A stretch of DNA of 64,000 nucleotides from Pseudomonadota bacterium (GCA_021812385.1 JAKANO010000004.1:124001-188000); one strand, 5' to 3'; positions 36,577 to 45,683 are shown, numbered from the stretch's first letter. The notes: generated from the sequence alone by a model not told the origin. Program-made: numbers and translations.

Positions 36577-36600
36577 AGATTTAAAGTTGGGTGCCGATAC
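36574..36600 (+). promoter_or_regulatory. Sigma28 (FliA)-type promoter of the chemosensory-like operon
   Basis: TACAGATT (36574-36581), exactly 11 bases, then GCCGATAC (36593-36600). Against the flagellar sigma factor consensus TAAAGTTT-N11-GCCGATAA this matches 6 of 8 and 7 of 8 with exact spacing. Transcription should begin near 36607, giving a leader of about 86 bases before the first gene. The rest of the 278-bp gap after pncB shows no gene. Confidence 0.65.
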
Positions 36601-36692
36601 GAAGTTCACTTGGGCATGGATGGAAAACGGGTGTCAGTCTGTACTTGGGAACCATCCATGTCTCGCATTCGACAACTTTCAAAGAAAACAGA

Positions 36693-37454
36693 ATGATCCT
36701 ACTTGCGATAGTGGCTGGCTTGGTGTTTGGCGCGGGATTGGCGACACTGTATTTCCGCTTAAATTACGTGAAGCGCCTGGAAGCAAGCTGGCTTGCCGAG
36801 CGCTCGCAATTGCAAAGCCAGCTGAGTTCCAGAGTGCCGGCCTCCGATTTGGATGACCTGCGTACGGAACAGAATAATCTCTTGGCCCAGGTCAATGCAG
36901 AACACGCGGCGCAGTTGCAGGCAAGCGAAGCCGCGCTCAGCGAATTGCGTCAGCAGGCCGATGAAAGCAGCCAAGGCTTGGAACAGCGCATCGGCGAACT
37001 GGAGAACGTCATCTCCCAGTATCAAAACAATACCGAATCTTGCAAGCTTGGCTTGCAAAAAGATGTCACCGGATTGCTCACGCTGCTCTCCACCTTGCAT
37101 CGGTGGGACGATGAGATGAGCAAGTTGATGCAGCAAAATCAATATATGCAAAAACAAAACCAAGAGTTTGGCGGCATCATCAGCCAGACGGTGATCTTGG
37201 CCTTGAATGCAGCCATTGAAGCCGCGCGCGCTGGTGAGGCAGGGCGCGGTTTTGCGGTGGTGGCGGATGAGGTCAGGGTGCTCGCCACGCGCGCCGAAGG
37301 CTTCAGCGCCAATTATCGGGATAGCCTGCATAAAAACGATATGGTCACTACCGCGACGTTCCAGGACATTCAAGCGAGCGGCAAAATGATTCTGACGGCG
37401 GTGCATGCGCTGGATGCCAAGTTGAGCAAGCTGGCTTTATCAGATGGCAACTAG
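36693..37454 (+). CDS. Minimal methyl-accepting chemotaxis-type protein, 253 aa
   Basis: Start set at ATG 36693, where the protein opens with a membrane helix ([20 protein letters not shown]); the upstream extension is not coding-like. A coiled coil (residues about 25-130) leads to an MCP signalling tip: [20 protein letters not shown] then [18 protein letters not shown], nearly identical to the receptor hairpin that contacts CheA and CheW. After that only about 50 residues remain. It has no ligand domain, no HAMP and shorter coiled-coil arms than normal receptors (500 aa or more). It is the first gene of a five-gene operon with CheX-, CheY- and CheA-like proteins. It could be a scaffold or adaptor presenting the receptor tip. 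Confidence 0.88.
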   Translation: MILLAIVAGLVFGAGLATLYFRLNYVKRLEASWLAERSQLQSQLSSRVPASDLDDLRTEQNNLLAQVNAEHAAQLQASEAALSELRQQADESSQGLEQRIGELENVISQYQNNTESCKLGLQKDVTGLLTLLSTLHRWDDEMSKLMQQNQYMQKQNQEFGGIISQTVILALNAAIEAARAGEAGRGFAVVADEVRVLATRAEGFSANYRDSLHKNDMVTTATFQDIQASGKMILTAVHALDAKLSKLALSDGN

Positions 37455-37493
37455 ATCATTAATGGGGTCATTAATGGAAAGTGGGCACGACGC

Positions 37494-38057
37494 ATGATTT
37501 CGGAGCGCGCAAAAAACGGATTTAACAGCTTGTTGTCGCGTTGCCTCGAAGAGTCCTTGCGTTCATCGGCTTATCCTTCGTGGACCCTGGAACCGGTATC
37601 CGATACAAAGGAAATCGGGAATCGACAGTTCATCATGCTGACGGTTTCCTCTTACGATTTTCGCATGGTGGTGCTGCTGCATTTTTCGCGCAACGAGCCA
37701 TCGCTCAATTATGTAGCGGAGACGCTGCAACTGGCGCCGGGCGCGCTGGAGCAGTCGCGCTACGACGATTACCTTTCCGAGGTCGGCAATACCTTTTGCG
37801 GCGCCTACAAGCGTGAGTTGGGCAAATACTTTCCTTATTTAGGCATGTCCACGCCCAATATGTTGTCGGCCGAAAGTCTGGCCTACGTGAAGACTTGGCC
37901 TGTCGAGCACGAAACCCATCTGCGCGCGCAGGATGGGGGCCAAGCGCAATTCTTTGGCAGCCTCTACATCACCTCTTCCGGCGATATAGATTTCAATCCT
38001 CAAGAACTGTCGAGCCATGTCGAAGAAGTGGAGACAGGCGCCTTGGAGATGTTCTGA
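37494..38057 (+). CDS. CheX/CheC-like phosphatase protein, 187 aa
   Basis: Begins MISERAKNGFNSLLSRCLEE. It contains DDYLSEVGNTFCGAYKREL, in which D92-x3-E96-x2-N99 fits the catalytic motif of CheX/CheC/FliY phosphatases, followed 22 residues later by a Pro (LGMSTPNML), as in CheX. The C-terminus has a beta segment (AQFFGSLYITSSGDIDF) and an acidic tail. CheX dephosphorylates CheY-P. It stands between the minimal receptor and a second CheX-like gene, all with gaps of about 40 bp. Assignment rests on the motif and context. Confidence 0.75.
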   Translation: MISERAKNGFNSLLSRCLEESLRSSAYPSWTLEPVSDTKEIGNRQFIMLTVSSYDFRMVVLLHFSRNEPSLNYVAETLQLAPGALEQSRYDDYLSEVGNTFCGAYKRELGKYFPYLGMSTPNMLSAESLAYVKTWPVEHETHLRAQDGGQAQFFGSLYITSSGDIDFNPQELSSHVEEVETGALEMF

Positions 38058-38096
38058 TTTACGCACCCCAACCGTGTATTTAAAGAAAGACTGCAT

Positions 38097-39110
38097 ATGC
38101 ATGCACCCATGAAATTGAATGTCATCGCCCAGCCGACCGCCAGCGAGCATGACGTCCTCAGCAAAGTCATCGTGGTGGAACACGATGCGCAAACCTTGGC
38201 CGCACTGAAATCGTTTTTCGAAGAATGCAAGCTGGTGGGTTACCGCGCCAGCCCCGAGAGCGCGCCTTCCATTCTCGGCGCGAACATCGATTTAGGCGCC
38301 ATCTTCCTGTCGGAAACGGATAGCAATGGCCGCGATTGCTTCACGTTGGTGAAGGCGCTGCACATGGCGCGCCCCGATCTGCCGGTATTCATGCGCTTGG
38401 CGCCGGGGCATGCGCCGGATGATTTGCCCGAGGAAGTTTCGAAAGCGCTGACCGGGGTGTACGCCTCCGGCGACTACGCCTACGTCAAGGAACTTATCGA
38501 AACCTATTTATTCAGCCGCCACTATCCGAGCGAATTTGTATCCGAGATTAAGGCGATGACGCTCGCTGGCGTGCAGGCTAGCTTCAAGGGCATGCAGGTT
38601 GAGGTCGAGCAGCCTTACATCGTCAAAGACAAGCTGATTTACGGCGAGTTGTTCAGCTTGATTCCGCTCGAAAGCAACTGGTGCCGCGGTTACATGATGT
38701 TGCAAACAGAAGAGCAAAAAATCCTGGATATCATTCGCGCCAAGAAGACCTCGGTGCATACGCCGGAACCTACTTTCCTGCATGTCAATGCGGTCTTGGG
38801 CGAGCTATCCAACATGGTGTGGGGCAGCTTCAAGAATCGCTATGGCTTGAAGAGCTTGCAAGAGGGGCTGGGGCAGGTGCGGGTCGAGATTCCGATCATC
38901 GTCAATCACATGCGCAAATACATTTCCTTCGGCTCGGATGATCCGCAGCTGTGTTTCAAATTCACGGTGACCGATCCGGACGGCAAATTGGACTCCAGCG
39001 TGCTGTACCAGAAATTCATTTTCAGCCTGGATTGGGCGCCGGAGAAATACGACGAATCGAACCAGAACGTAAATGAACTCGTCAGCAGTGGCGAGCTAGA
39101 ACTTTTTTAG
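38097..39110 (+). CDS. Pseudo-receiver fused to CheX-like domain, 337 aa
   Basis: Residues about 20-145 follow the receiver fold (LSKVIVVEHDAQTLAALKSFF, LGAIFLSETDS, DLPVFMRLAPG) but the phosphorylation chemistry is gone: the acidic pair reads Glu-His, the phospho-Asp position is Ser72, the Thr/Ser is Leu, and no Lys is found near strand 5. Residues about 155-335 form a CheX-like domain with VNAVLGELSNMVWGSF, giving E236-x2-N239, and IVNHMRKYISFGSDDP. The catalytic E/N pair is kept, so it may still be a CheY-P phosphatase with a non-phosphorylatable regulatory domain. Start ATG after AAAGAAAG; a second ATG lies four codons on. Confidence 0.75.
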   Translation: MHAPMKLNVIAQPTASEHDVLSKVIVVEHDAQTLAALKSFFEECKLVGYRASPESAPSILGANIDLGAIFLSETDSNGRDCFTLVKALHMARPDLPVFMRLAPGHAPDDLPEEVSKALTGVYASGDYAYVKELIETYLFSRHYPSEFVSEIKAMTLAGVQASFKGMQVEVEQPYIVKDKLIYGELFSLIPLESNWCRGYMMLQTEEQKILDIIRAKKTSVHTPEPTFLHVNAVLGELSNMVWGSFKNRYGLKSLQEGLGQVRVEIPIIVNHMRKYISFGSDDPQLCFKFTVTDPDGKLDSSVLYQKFIFSLDWAPEKYDESNQNVNELVSSGELELF

Positions 39111-39134
39111 TGATTGATTGAAGGAGGTAACACC

Positions 39135-39500
39135 ATGGCACAAGTATTGGTAGTGGACGATTCCGATGCAGTACGCAGCGAAGTCAGCGGTTTTCTGAGC
39201 AAAAACGGCATTACGGTGGCAACGGCGGTGGACGGCAAGGATGGCTTGGTCAAGATCAAGAGCAATCCGGACGTGAAACTGATCTTCGCCGACGTCAACA
39301 TGCCCAATATGGACGGCCTCACCATGGTCGAGAAAATCCGCTCCGAGGTCGGCAACAAGACCGTCAACATCATCATGCTGACCACCGAAAGCGATGCCGG
39401 CATGAAGGAGCGCGGCAAGGCGGCCGGCATCAAGGGCTGGATCGTCAAGCCGTTCAACGGCGCCAATGTGCTCGACGCCGTGAAGAAGATGGTGGCCTAG
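39135..39500 (+). CDS. CheY-type single-domain response regulator
   Basis: ATG at 39135 has a textbook ribosome site (AAGGAGGT, 39121-39128). The 121-aa protein is a complete receiver: VLVVDDSDAVRSEVSGFL (acidic pair), D53 in LIFADVNMPNMDGL, Thr in IIMLTTESDAG and Lys in WIVKPFNGANV. No output domain follows. It should be phosphorylated by the CheA-like kinase that follows and be dephosphorylated by the CheX-like proteins before it. Whether it talks to the flagellar motor or another target cannot be told. Confidence 0.95.
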   Translation: MAQVLVVDDSDAVRSEVSGFLSKNGITVATAVDGKDGLVKIKSNPDVKLIFADVNMPNMDGLTMVEKIRSEVGNKTVNIIMLTTESDAGMKERGKAAGIKGWIVKPFNGANVLDAVKKMVA

Positions 39501-39593
39501 GCATCGCAGTGCTAAAGCAGGTGTAGGTGCAGTGGTAGAAGACCCTAAGCATCTTAAAGAATTCCAACGCTTTGTGTTTTCGGAGGTTGAGTC

Positions 39594-42500
39594 ATGTTCA
39601 CGTTCACTATTCGCAAGAAGATATTGGTCAGTTTCGGCATCTTGGTGCTGTTGCTGGTGGCTGTGGGTTTTATTTCCCACAACAGTCTCGAGTCGAACAA
39701 GGACAAGCTGTCTGTTCTCGTCAATGACATTCAACCCGCGATGGAGCAGTCATTCAAGATCGTGGACGAACTGGATCGTGCTTCAGCCTCGTTGGGGTTT
39801 TACCTGCTGAGCAAGGAAGAAAACAACAAGAAGGCTTACCTGAACAACATGGTGAAGCTGTCCGAGTCGGTCAAAACCCTGGGCCAAATGCCGGTGGTGA
39901 AACAGGATCCTGCGACGATGGCCTTGTTGAAAAATGTCGAAGAAGGCGTGACGCATTTGCAAGGCTATAAGAGTCGGATGCTGGGCTATGCCACCGATGA
40001 CACCAAGAACCTGCCGGCGATGAAATTTGCCGCTGTAGAGGTGAATCCGCGCGCGCAGAGCGTGTTGCAAAGCCTGCAGGAAATGATGCTGTCGGAGAGC
40101 AGCGAAACGGTCAGCGAACAGCGCCGTCAGATATTGATCGATATTTTCTCGCTGCGTACCAACTTCTCTAATTCGATGAACGAACTGCGCTTATTTTTGG
40201 CGTTTCGTGGCCAGGCGCAAAAAGACAATCTGAAAACCTATCTTGAGTTGGCGGACAACGACCTGGCCAAGCTCAATAAATATGATCCGAATGTCCTGAC
40301 CTTCGAGGAACAGCCGGCACTGGAAAACGTCAATAAGGTGTTCAAGGAATGGCGCGCTGCAACGGACAAGCTGGTTAAGATACATGGCGCGGAAGATTGG
40401 CGGCAGGACGCCTATGTGATCCGTAAAGAATTGTCTCCGCTGGTGGTGCAGATTCAGGAACGCCTCAACACCTTGGTCAAGAGCCAACAGAACGCCAGCA
40501 TCCAGAGCAGCCAGCAGTTGACCACGCAGGTGCAGAAGACGCAGAACACCGTCGGCGGCTTGATCGTGCTGGGCCTGGTCTCGTCGCTGTTGATTGGCTG
40601 GATTTTATCCCGCGCGATTACCAAGCCGATCAACGTGCTCAAGGATAACGCTTACGAGCTTTCGCATGGCAATCTGGATCTGGCGATTGACACCCGCCGC
40701 AAGGACGAGTTGGGTAGTTTGGCGCAAAGCTTCGCCGACATGCGCGATTCCATCAAGAAGAAGATCGAGGATTTGCGTGTGCTCAATGTCACGGGCGAAT
40801 TGATGACTTCCTTGCATGATCCGCTCAAGGTGTTGGAGCATGCCTTGCGCGTGATGCAGGAGCAGACCAATGTCGAATGGGGCTCGGTTTATCTCTACCA
40901 CAAGGAGCGCGATCATTTAGAGGTCGCATCCTATTTCCCGCCACGCGAACAGGAGCAAGAGACGGAGCGCAGCGCGCGCACCTTTAAGCTCGGCGAAGGC
41001 GCCGCGGGCACTGCTGCGAAAGAAAACAAAATTGTTTATATCGAAGACACGTCCAAGGGCGATCCGTATTCAACCGGCCCGAACGATGATGCCGCGCCGC
41101 GCGCCATTATCTGCGTGCCGATGGTCGATGCCGGCGAGATGTTTGGGGTGATGAACTTCAGCGGCAAGGTGGGCGAAGTGACGTTTGGCGATTCCGATCG
41201 CGAATTCGCCGAGACCATCTCGCGCATGGCCGTGGTCAGCTTCAAGAACATCCAAATGCTGCAGGTGATCGAAGATCAGAATCGCACCTTGGAACAAAAA
41301 GTCGAAGAGCGTACCGCGCAATTGCGGCAGAAAACCAACGACATCAATAACATGATGCAGAACATGCACCAAGGCATCTTCACCATCCTGCCCGGCGGAA
41401 AAATTCATCCGGAATACTCGGCTTATTTGGAAAGCATTGTCGAGACGAAAAACATCGCCAATGCGAGCGTGATGGAGTTGCTGTTCAACGATAGCGCGCT
41501 GGGCGGCAATGCCCTGTCGCAAATTTCGGCGGCGCTGGACGCGATCCTCGGCGAAGACGAAATGATGTTCGACTTCAATCGCCATTGCCTGGTGAAGGAA
41601 TTCACAAAGAATATGCCGGACGGCCGCACCAAGATTGTGGAATTGGACTGGGATCCGATTCTGGGCGAATCCGGCGTGATCGAGAAATTGATGGTGACGG
41701 TGCGCGACGTGACCGAGCTGCGCGGTTTGCAGGCCGAGGCCGAGAAACAAAAATGGGAGTTGGATGTCATCGGGCAAATTCTGTCGGTGTCTGCCGATAA
41801 GTTCCAGTCCTTCGTCAAGGATGCTTACCGCTTCGCCGACGAGAACGAGAAGATCATTGCGGAAAACAATGCGCCATCGGCCGACGCCGTGGCGACCTTG
41901 TTCCGCAACATGCATACCATCAAGGGCAATGCGCGCACGTATGGTTTCGTGTCGATCACCGATGTGGCGCACGCAGCGGAAAGCACCTACGATGAAATGC
42001 GCAAGAATGATGCCCCGGCATGGGACAAGGATAAGATGCTGGCTGAACTGAGCGCAACGCGCCGCATGATCCAGACCTATGAAACGATTTATACGGAAAA
42101 GCTTTCCGGCAATACCGCTGCGGGCACGTTTGTGGAACAGGGCTTGCTCGACAAGCTCAAGCAGATCCTCGATGGCGTCAAGGACCAGGACATCAGCAAT
42201 TTGCGCAAGGCGATCAACGATGTCAAAGCGGTCACAAGCGCAATCGGCACCGAGTCTATGGAGTCGCTCTTGGGCGGCATCGTCCGCTCCATGCCGGAGA
42301 TGGCGCAGAAGCTGGGCAAGCCCGCGCCGCACGTCGTGATCGAAGACCACAATATTCGCTTCAATGCGGATATCGCGCCGGTGATCAAAAATGTGTTCAC
42401 GCATAGCTTCCGCAATGCGATCGACCATGGCCTCGAGTCGGTGGAAGAACGCAAGGCGCATGGCAAGCCGGACTGCGGCACCATCACGGTTAAAGTCGAC

Positions 42501-42845
42501 GAAGAGAACGACCAGGTCGTTCTCTCCATGACGGACGATGGGCGCGGCTTGGCGGTGAAAAAACTCAAGGACAAGGCGATTCAAAACGGCTTGATCGATG
42601 CCAACGGCGAAGTCTCGGCGCAAGCCCTGGCCGAGTTAATTTTTCAATCGGGCATGTCCACCGCCGAGAACGTCAGCGATATTTCCGGTCGTGGCGTCGG
42701 CATGGATGCAATCCGCAAGTTCGTGGAAAATGCCGGCGGCAAGGTGGAAATTCGCTTCAATCAAGAACCGAAGAAAGATAGCGAGTTTCTGTCCTTCATT
42801 TCGCGCATCACGCTGCCTGCGGCCTGCACGAAAAAAGTGGCCTGA
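39594..42845 (+). CDS. Transmembrane CheA-like kinase (HAMP-GAF-PAS-HPt-HATPase), 1083 aa
   Basis: GGAGG sits 7 bp before the ATG. An N-terminal membrane helix (VSFGILVLLLVAVGFISHNS), a helical periplasmic domain of about 280 residues, a second helix (VGGLIVLGLVSSLLIGWIL), HAMP, GAF (about 400-560), a coiled coil, a PAS-like part (about 590-710), an HPt domain with phospho-acceptor H774 (MHTIKGNARTYGF), and a CheA-type ATPase with HSFRNAIDHGLE (N box), MTDDGRGL (G1) and DISGRGVGMDAIRKF (G2). It ends right after the ATPase, without the CheW-like P5 domain that couples normal CheA to receptors. Kinase and sensor are therefore one polypeptide. It closes an operon with minimal MCP, two CheX and CheY genes, and is followed by a strong terminator. 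Confidence 0.93.
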   Translation: MFTFTIRKKILVSFGILVLLLVAVGFISHNSLESNKDKLSVLVNDIQPAMEQSFKIVDELDRASASLGFYLLSKEENNKKAYLNNMVKLSESVKTLGQMPVVKQDPATMALLKNVEEGVTHLQGYKSRMLGYATDDTKNLPAMKFAAVEVNPRAQSVLQSLQEMMLSESSETVSEQRRQILIDIFSLRTNFSNSMNELRLFLAFRGQAQKDNLKTYLELADNDLAKLNKYDPNVLTFEEQPALENVNKVFKEWRAATDKLVKIHGAEDWRQDAYVIRKELSPLVVQIQERLNTLVKSQQNASIQSSQQLTTQVQKTQNTVGGLIVLGLVSSLLIGWILSRAITKPINVLKDNAYELSHGNLDLAIDTRRKDELGSLAQSFADMRDSIKKKIEDLRVLNVTGELMTSLHDPLKVLEHALRVMQEQTNVEWGSVYLYHKERDHLEVASYFPPREQEQETERSARTFKLGEGAAGTAAKENKIVYIEDTSKGDPYSTGPNDDAAPRAIICVPMVDAGEMFGVMNFSGKVGEVTFGDSDREFAETISRMAVVSFKNIQMLQVIEDQNRTLEQKVEERTAQLRQKTNDINNMMQNMHQGIFTILPGGKIHPEYSAYLESIVETKNIANASVMELLFNDSALGGNALSQISAALDAILGEDEMMFDFNRHCLVKEFTKNMPDGRTKIVELDWDPILGESGVIEKLMVTVRDVTELRGLQAEAEKQKWELDVIGQILSVSADKFQSFVKDAYRFADENEKIIAENNAPSADAVATLFRNMHTIKGNARTYGFVSITDVAHAAESTYDEMRKNDAPAWDKDKMLAELSATRRMIQTYETIYTEKLSGNTAAGTFVEQGLLDKLKQILDGVKDQDISNLRKAINDVKAVTSAIGTESMESLLGGIVRSMPEMAQKLGKPAPHVVIEDHNIRFNADIAPVIKNVFTHSFRNAIDHGLESVEERKAHGKPDCGTITVKVDEENDQVVLSMTDDGRGLAVKKLKDKAIQNGLIDANGEVSAQALAELIFQSGMSTAENVSDISGRGVGMDAIRKFVENAGGKVEIRFNQEPKKDSEFLSFISRITLPAACTKKVA

Positions 42846-42858
42846 TACGCACTGCCTT

Positions 42859-42894
42859 AAAAAAGGCCAAGCGGGAAACCGCTTGGCCTTTTTT
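42859..42894 (+). terminator. Rho-independent terminator of the chemosensory-like operon
   Basis: A perfect 10-bp stem, GGCCAAGCGG (42865-42874) with CCGCTTGGCC (42879-42888) and a GAAA tetraloop, has an A-run before and six T residues after. It could also serve the reverse-strand ATPase gene that ends 26 bp away. Confidence 0.92.
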
Positions 42895-42919
42895 CATTGC
42901 GCGCCGAAGTCCTGACTAA

Positions 42920-45472
42920 TCAGCGCACGCTTCCACGCCTTCTGTGCGTGATTAGCTTGAACAGTTCAAACCACAGAATACTGAATAGGCCGGCCGCGAA
43001 ACACAGGGCTAGATCGCTGGCATGCAGCGGCGCAAAGCGGAATAAGTCGCGCAAGCTCGGCAGATAAAGCACCAACACGAGCAGTGTGAGCGCGCCGCCA
43101 ACGACCCACCACAAGGCGCGATTGGGGCTGCGTAATGCGGTGAATAAGCTGCGCGACCAGGAGCGGTTAACCAGGATTAAGCACAGATTACCAATGACCA
43201 GCGTCGTGAATGCCAGCGCGCGCGATTCTTCTTCGCCTTGGCCGCGATGCAGGGCAATGGCGTAGACCGCTGCGACCGTGAGCAACACGCCCGCCCCCTG
43301 TGCCAAGGCCACCAACAGGGTGCGCAGATCGAACAAGGGCGCATCGGGACGGCGCGGTGGACGATCCATGATGCCCCTTTCTTCCGGTTCAGCCTCGAAC
43401 ACGATGGCGCAGGCGGAGTTGATGATCAGCTCCAGGAACACGATATGCGCCGGCGAGAATGCCAAAGGCAAACCGAACAGCAGCGGGATCAGGGCCATGC
43501 CGGCAATCGGCACATGCGCGGCGATGATATAAGTCATGGCCTTGTGTAGGTTGTCGTAAATGCGCCGGCCAAGGCGAATGGCGCTGACGATGGTGGCGAA
43601 GTTGTCGTCCAGCAGCACCAGCGCCGCGGCTTCGCGCGCGACGTCGGTGCCGCGCCCGCCCATGGCGATGCCGATGTGCGCGGCCTTGAGCGCGGGGGCG
43701 TCGTTGACGCCGTCGCCGGTCATGGCCACCACTTCGCCGTTGGCTTGGTAGGCTTGCACCAGGCGCAGTTTTTGTTCCGGCGCGATGCGCGCAAAGATGC
43801 GCGTGCTGGCAATGCGCGCTTGCAATTCGGCGTCGCTCAGCGCTGCCATGTCGGCGCCGCTGAGCAGCGCGCTTTCGTGATCGATACCGGCCGCGCGCGC
43901 TACCGCCAGCGCCGTGGCGGGGTAATCGCCGGTGATCATGGCGACCCTGATGCCGGCGCGCTGCGCCAGTTGGATGGCTTGCGGCACTTCGGCCCGCACC
44001 GGATCGGCAAGCGCGATCATGCCCAAAAAGGTGAAGGGAATGTCGTGTTGGATCGGCGGCCACGCCGCACCTTGGTAACTGGCCTTGGCCATGGCCAGCA
44101 TGCGCAGTCCTTGTGTTGCGAGTTGATTCACTTGCGCTGCGATGGCGTCGCAAGCCTGCGGCGGCAAATGGCACAAGTCGGCGATGGCTTCCGGCGCGCC
44201 CTTGGCCGCCACGACATATTCGTCGCGTTGCGTGGCTTTCCAGCCGTGCGACATCGCCAGCAGGTCGCGGCTGAGCGGATACTGTTGCACCAGGGTCCAG
44301 TCGCTGTGCAGGTGCTCGGTATCGGCGAGATAGTGTTCGGCCAAGCGCTTGAAGGCTTTTTCCATCGGGTCGAAGGGATCGGCTGCGCTCGCCAGCACGC
44401 TGAATTCGACCAGTTCATGAAACGCTTCGGGCAAGGCTTGGTCGTTGCCGTAATCCACAGCGAAACGACTCTCGGGCGTGACCAATTGCGTCACCGTCAT
44501 GCGGTTTTCGGTGATGGTGCCGGTTTTGTCGGCGCACAGCGTGGTAGCGGCGCCGAGCGTTTCCAATGCCGGCACGCGGCGCGTTAAAACCTGCTGGCGC
44601 GCGATGCGCCAAGCGCCCAATGCCATGAACACGGTCAGCACAAACGGAAACTCTTCCGGCAGGATCGACATGGCCAGCGCAATGCCGGCGAGAAAGGCTT
44701 GCAGCCACGCGCCGCGCGTGAGGCCATACAGCAGTACCACAGCCACACACAATAAAACGCCGATGAGGCCCACCACTTTGACGATGCGCCGCGTCTCGCG
44801 CTGCAAAGGGCTGGCTTCGATTTTGAGCACTTGCAGCGATTTTCCGATTTGGCCGATCTCGCTATTCGCGCCGGTGGCGCTGACGCGCGCAATACCTTGG
44901 CCTTGCACGATCAAGGTGCCGGAATACAGTTGCGGCAAATCGTCGCCGCCGGGCAGCAGGGAAAAGGGCGTGCCATCCCAGGCGATTTTGCGCACCGGGG
45001 CGGCCTCGCCGGTGAGCAGCGATTCGTCGGCTTGCAGGCAGTTGCTGGCCAAAAGCACCGCGTCGGCCGGTACGCGGTCGCCCTCGGACAACAGAATGAT
45101 GTCCTCGCGCACCAACTCACGCCCGGCGATGCGCCGCTTCTCGCCATCGCGCAACACCAGCGCGCGTGGGCTGCTTAAATCGCGCAGCGCGCGCAGCACG
45201 CGCTCGGTCTTGCGTTCTTCGTAGAGCGAGATGCCGACCACTACCACGACAAAAAACAGCAGCATCAGCGCCTCTTGCACTGCGCCCAGCAGCAGATAAA
45301 TCACGCCCGCGCCGGTCAGCAACAGGAACATCGGCTCGCGCATCACCTCCAGGAGCAAGACAAGCGCGTTCCGCTGCCGGTCGCTCGGCAGCTCGTTCGG
45401 GCCATCCTTGGCGAGGCGGGCATGCGCCTTTGCCGACGTGAGGCCGTTCAGGGATGTGTTATCGGTGTACAT
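42920..45472 (-). CDS. P-type cation ATPase (P-IIA-like), about 850 aa
   Basis: Start placed at ATG 45472 (MYTDNTSLNGLTSAKAHARL); a longer frame extends upstream but is untypical. Core motifs: LTGEAAPV, membrane motif LPEEFPFVLTVFMALG, phosphorylation site ADKTGTITENRMTV, KGAPEAIA, MITGDYPATALA and MTGDGVNDAPALKAAHIGIA. The PEEFPFVLT form groups with bacterial calcium-type or broad cation pumps. The C-terminal third has six membrane helices ending at a basic tail. Ion specificity unknown. It is the third P-type pump in the window and converges on the chemosensory operon. Confidence 0.92.
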   Translation of the reverse strand: MYTDNTSLNGLTSAKAHARLAKDGPNELPSDRQRNALVLLLEVMREPMFLLLTGAGVIYLLLGAVQEALMLLFFVVVVVGISLYEERKTERVLRALRDLSSPRALVLRDGEKRRIAGRELVREDIILLSEGDRVPADAVLLASNCLQADESLLTGEAAPVRKIAWDGTPFSLLPGGDDLPQLYSGTLIVQGQGIARVSATGANSEIGQIGKSLQVLKIEASPLQRETRRIVKVVGLIGVLLCVAVVLLYGLTRGAWLQAFLAGIALAMSILPEEFPFVLTVFMALGAWRIARQQVLTRRVPALETLGAATTLCADKTGTITENRMTVTQLVTPESRFAVDYGNDQALPEAFHELVEFSVLASAADPFDPMEKAFKRLAEHYLADTEHLHSDWTLVQQYPLSRDLLAMSHGWKATQRDEYVVAAKGAPEAIADLCHLPPQACDAIAAQVNQLATQGLRMLAMAKASYQGAAWPPIQHDIPFTFLGMIALADPVRAEVPQAIQLAQRAGIRVAMITGDYPATALAVARAAGIDHESALLSGADMAALSDAELQARIASTRIFARIAPEQKLRLVQAYQANGEVVAMTGDGVNDAPALKAAHIGIAMGGRGTDVAREAAALVLLDDNFATIVSAIRLGRRIYDNLHKAMTYIIAAHVPIAGMALIPLLFGLPLAFSPAHIVFLELIINSACAIVFEAEPEERGIMDRPPRRPDAPLFDLRTLLVALAQGAGVLLTVAAVYAIALHRGQGEEESRALAFTTLVIGNLCLILVNRSWSRSLFTALRSPNRALWWVVGGALTLLVLVLYLPSLRDLFRFAPLHASDLALCFAAGLFSILWFELFKLITHRRRGSVR

Positions 45473-45533
45473 CGAATGAGCATAAAGAACGATGGGCGCG
45501 CTGAGAATTTGTTTTTTTGCACTAAAATTAATT

Positions 45534-45683
45534 ATGGCAAATAAAACGCTCAATACCCGTCAAAAACAAGTATTCCGTGCCCCGGCTCAGGCGCCGCTGG
45601 CGAATCGTGGACAGCCGCGCGATAAAAAAGCGCAGCGTCCTGGTGCGCCTGCGCCCAAGCCGCCGCATTCGTCCGGTGGATAG
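45534..45683 (+). CDS. Small basic protein, 49 aa
   Basis: Divergent from the ATPase. ATG at 45534 follows TAAAAT (45523-45528) by five bases, with no ribosome site visible. The product MANKTLNTRQKQVFRAPAQA is basic, ending PGAPAPKPPHSSGG, and probably disordered. Such tiny Pro/Lys-rich proteins exist in betaproteobacteria, but I cannot name a function. The coding status is uncertain. Confidence 0.4.
   Translation: MANKTLNTRQKQVFRAPAQAPLANRGQPRDKKAQRPGAPAPKPPHSSGG

Noticed and set aside
36500-36690. c-di-GMP riboswitch-like leader of the chemosensory operon
   Set aside because: Looked for the GEMM core and paired stems; the conserved bases are not present.
41070-42623. Reverse-strand frame of 517 codons inside the CheA-like kinase
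   Set aside because: Shadow frame; composition (His/Arg-rich) is untypical and the forward kinase is complete.
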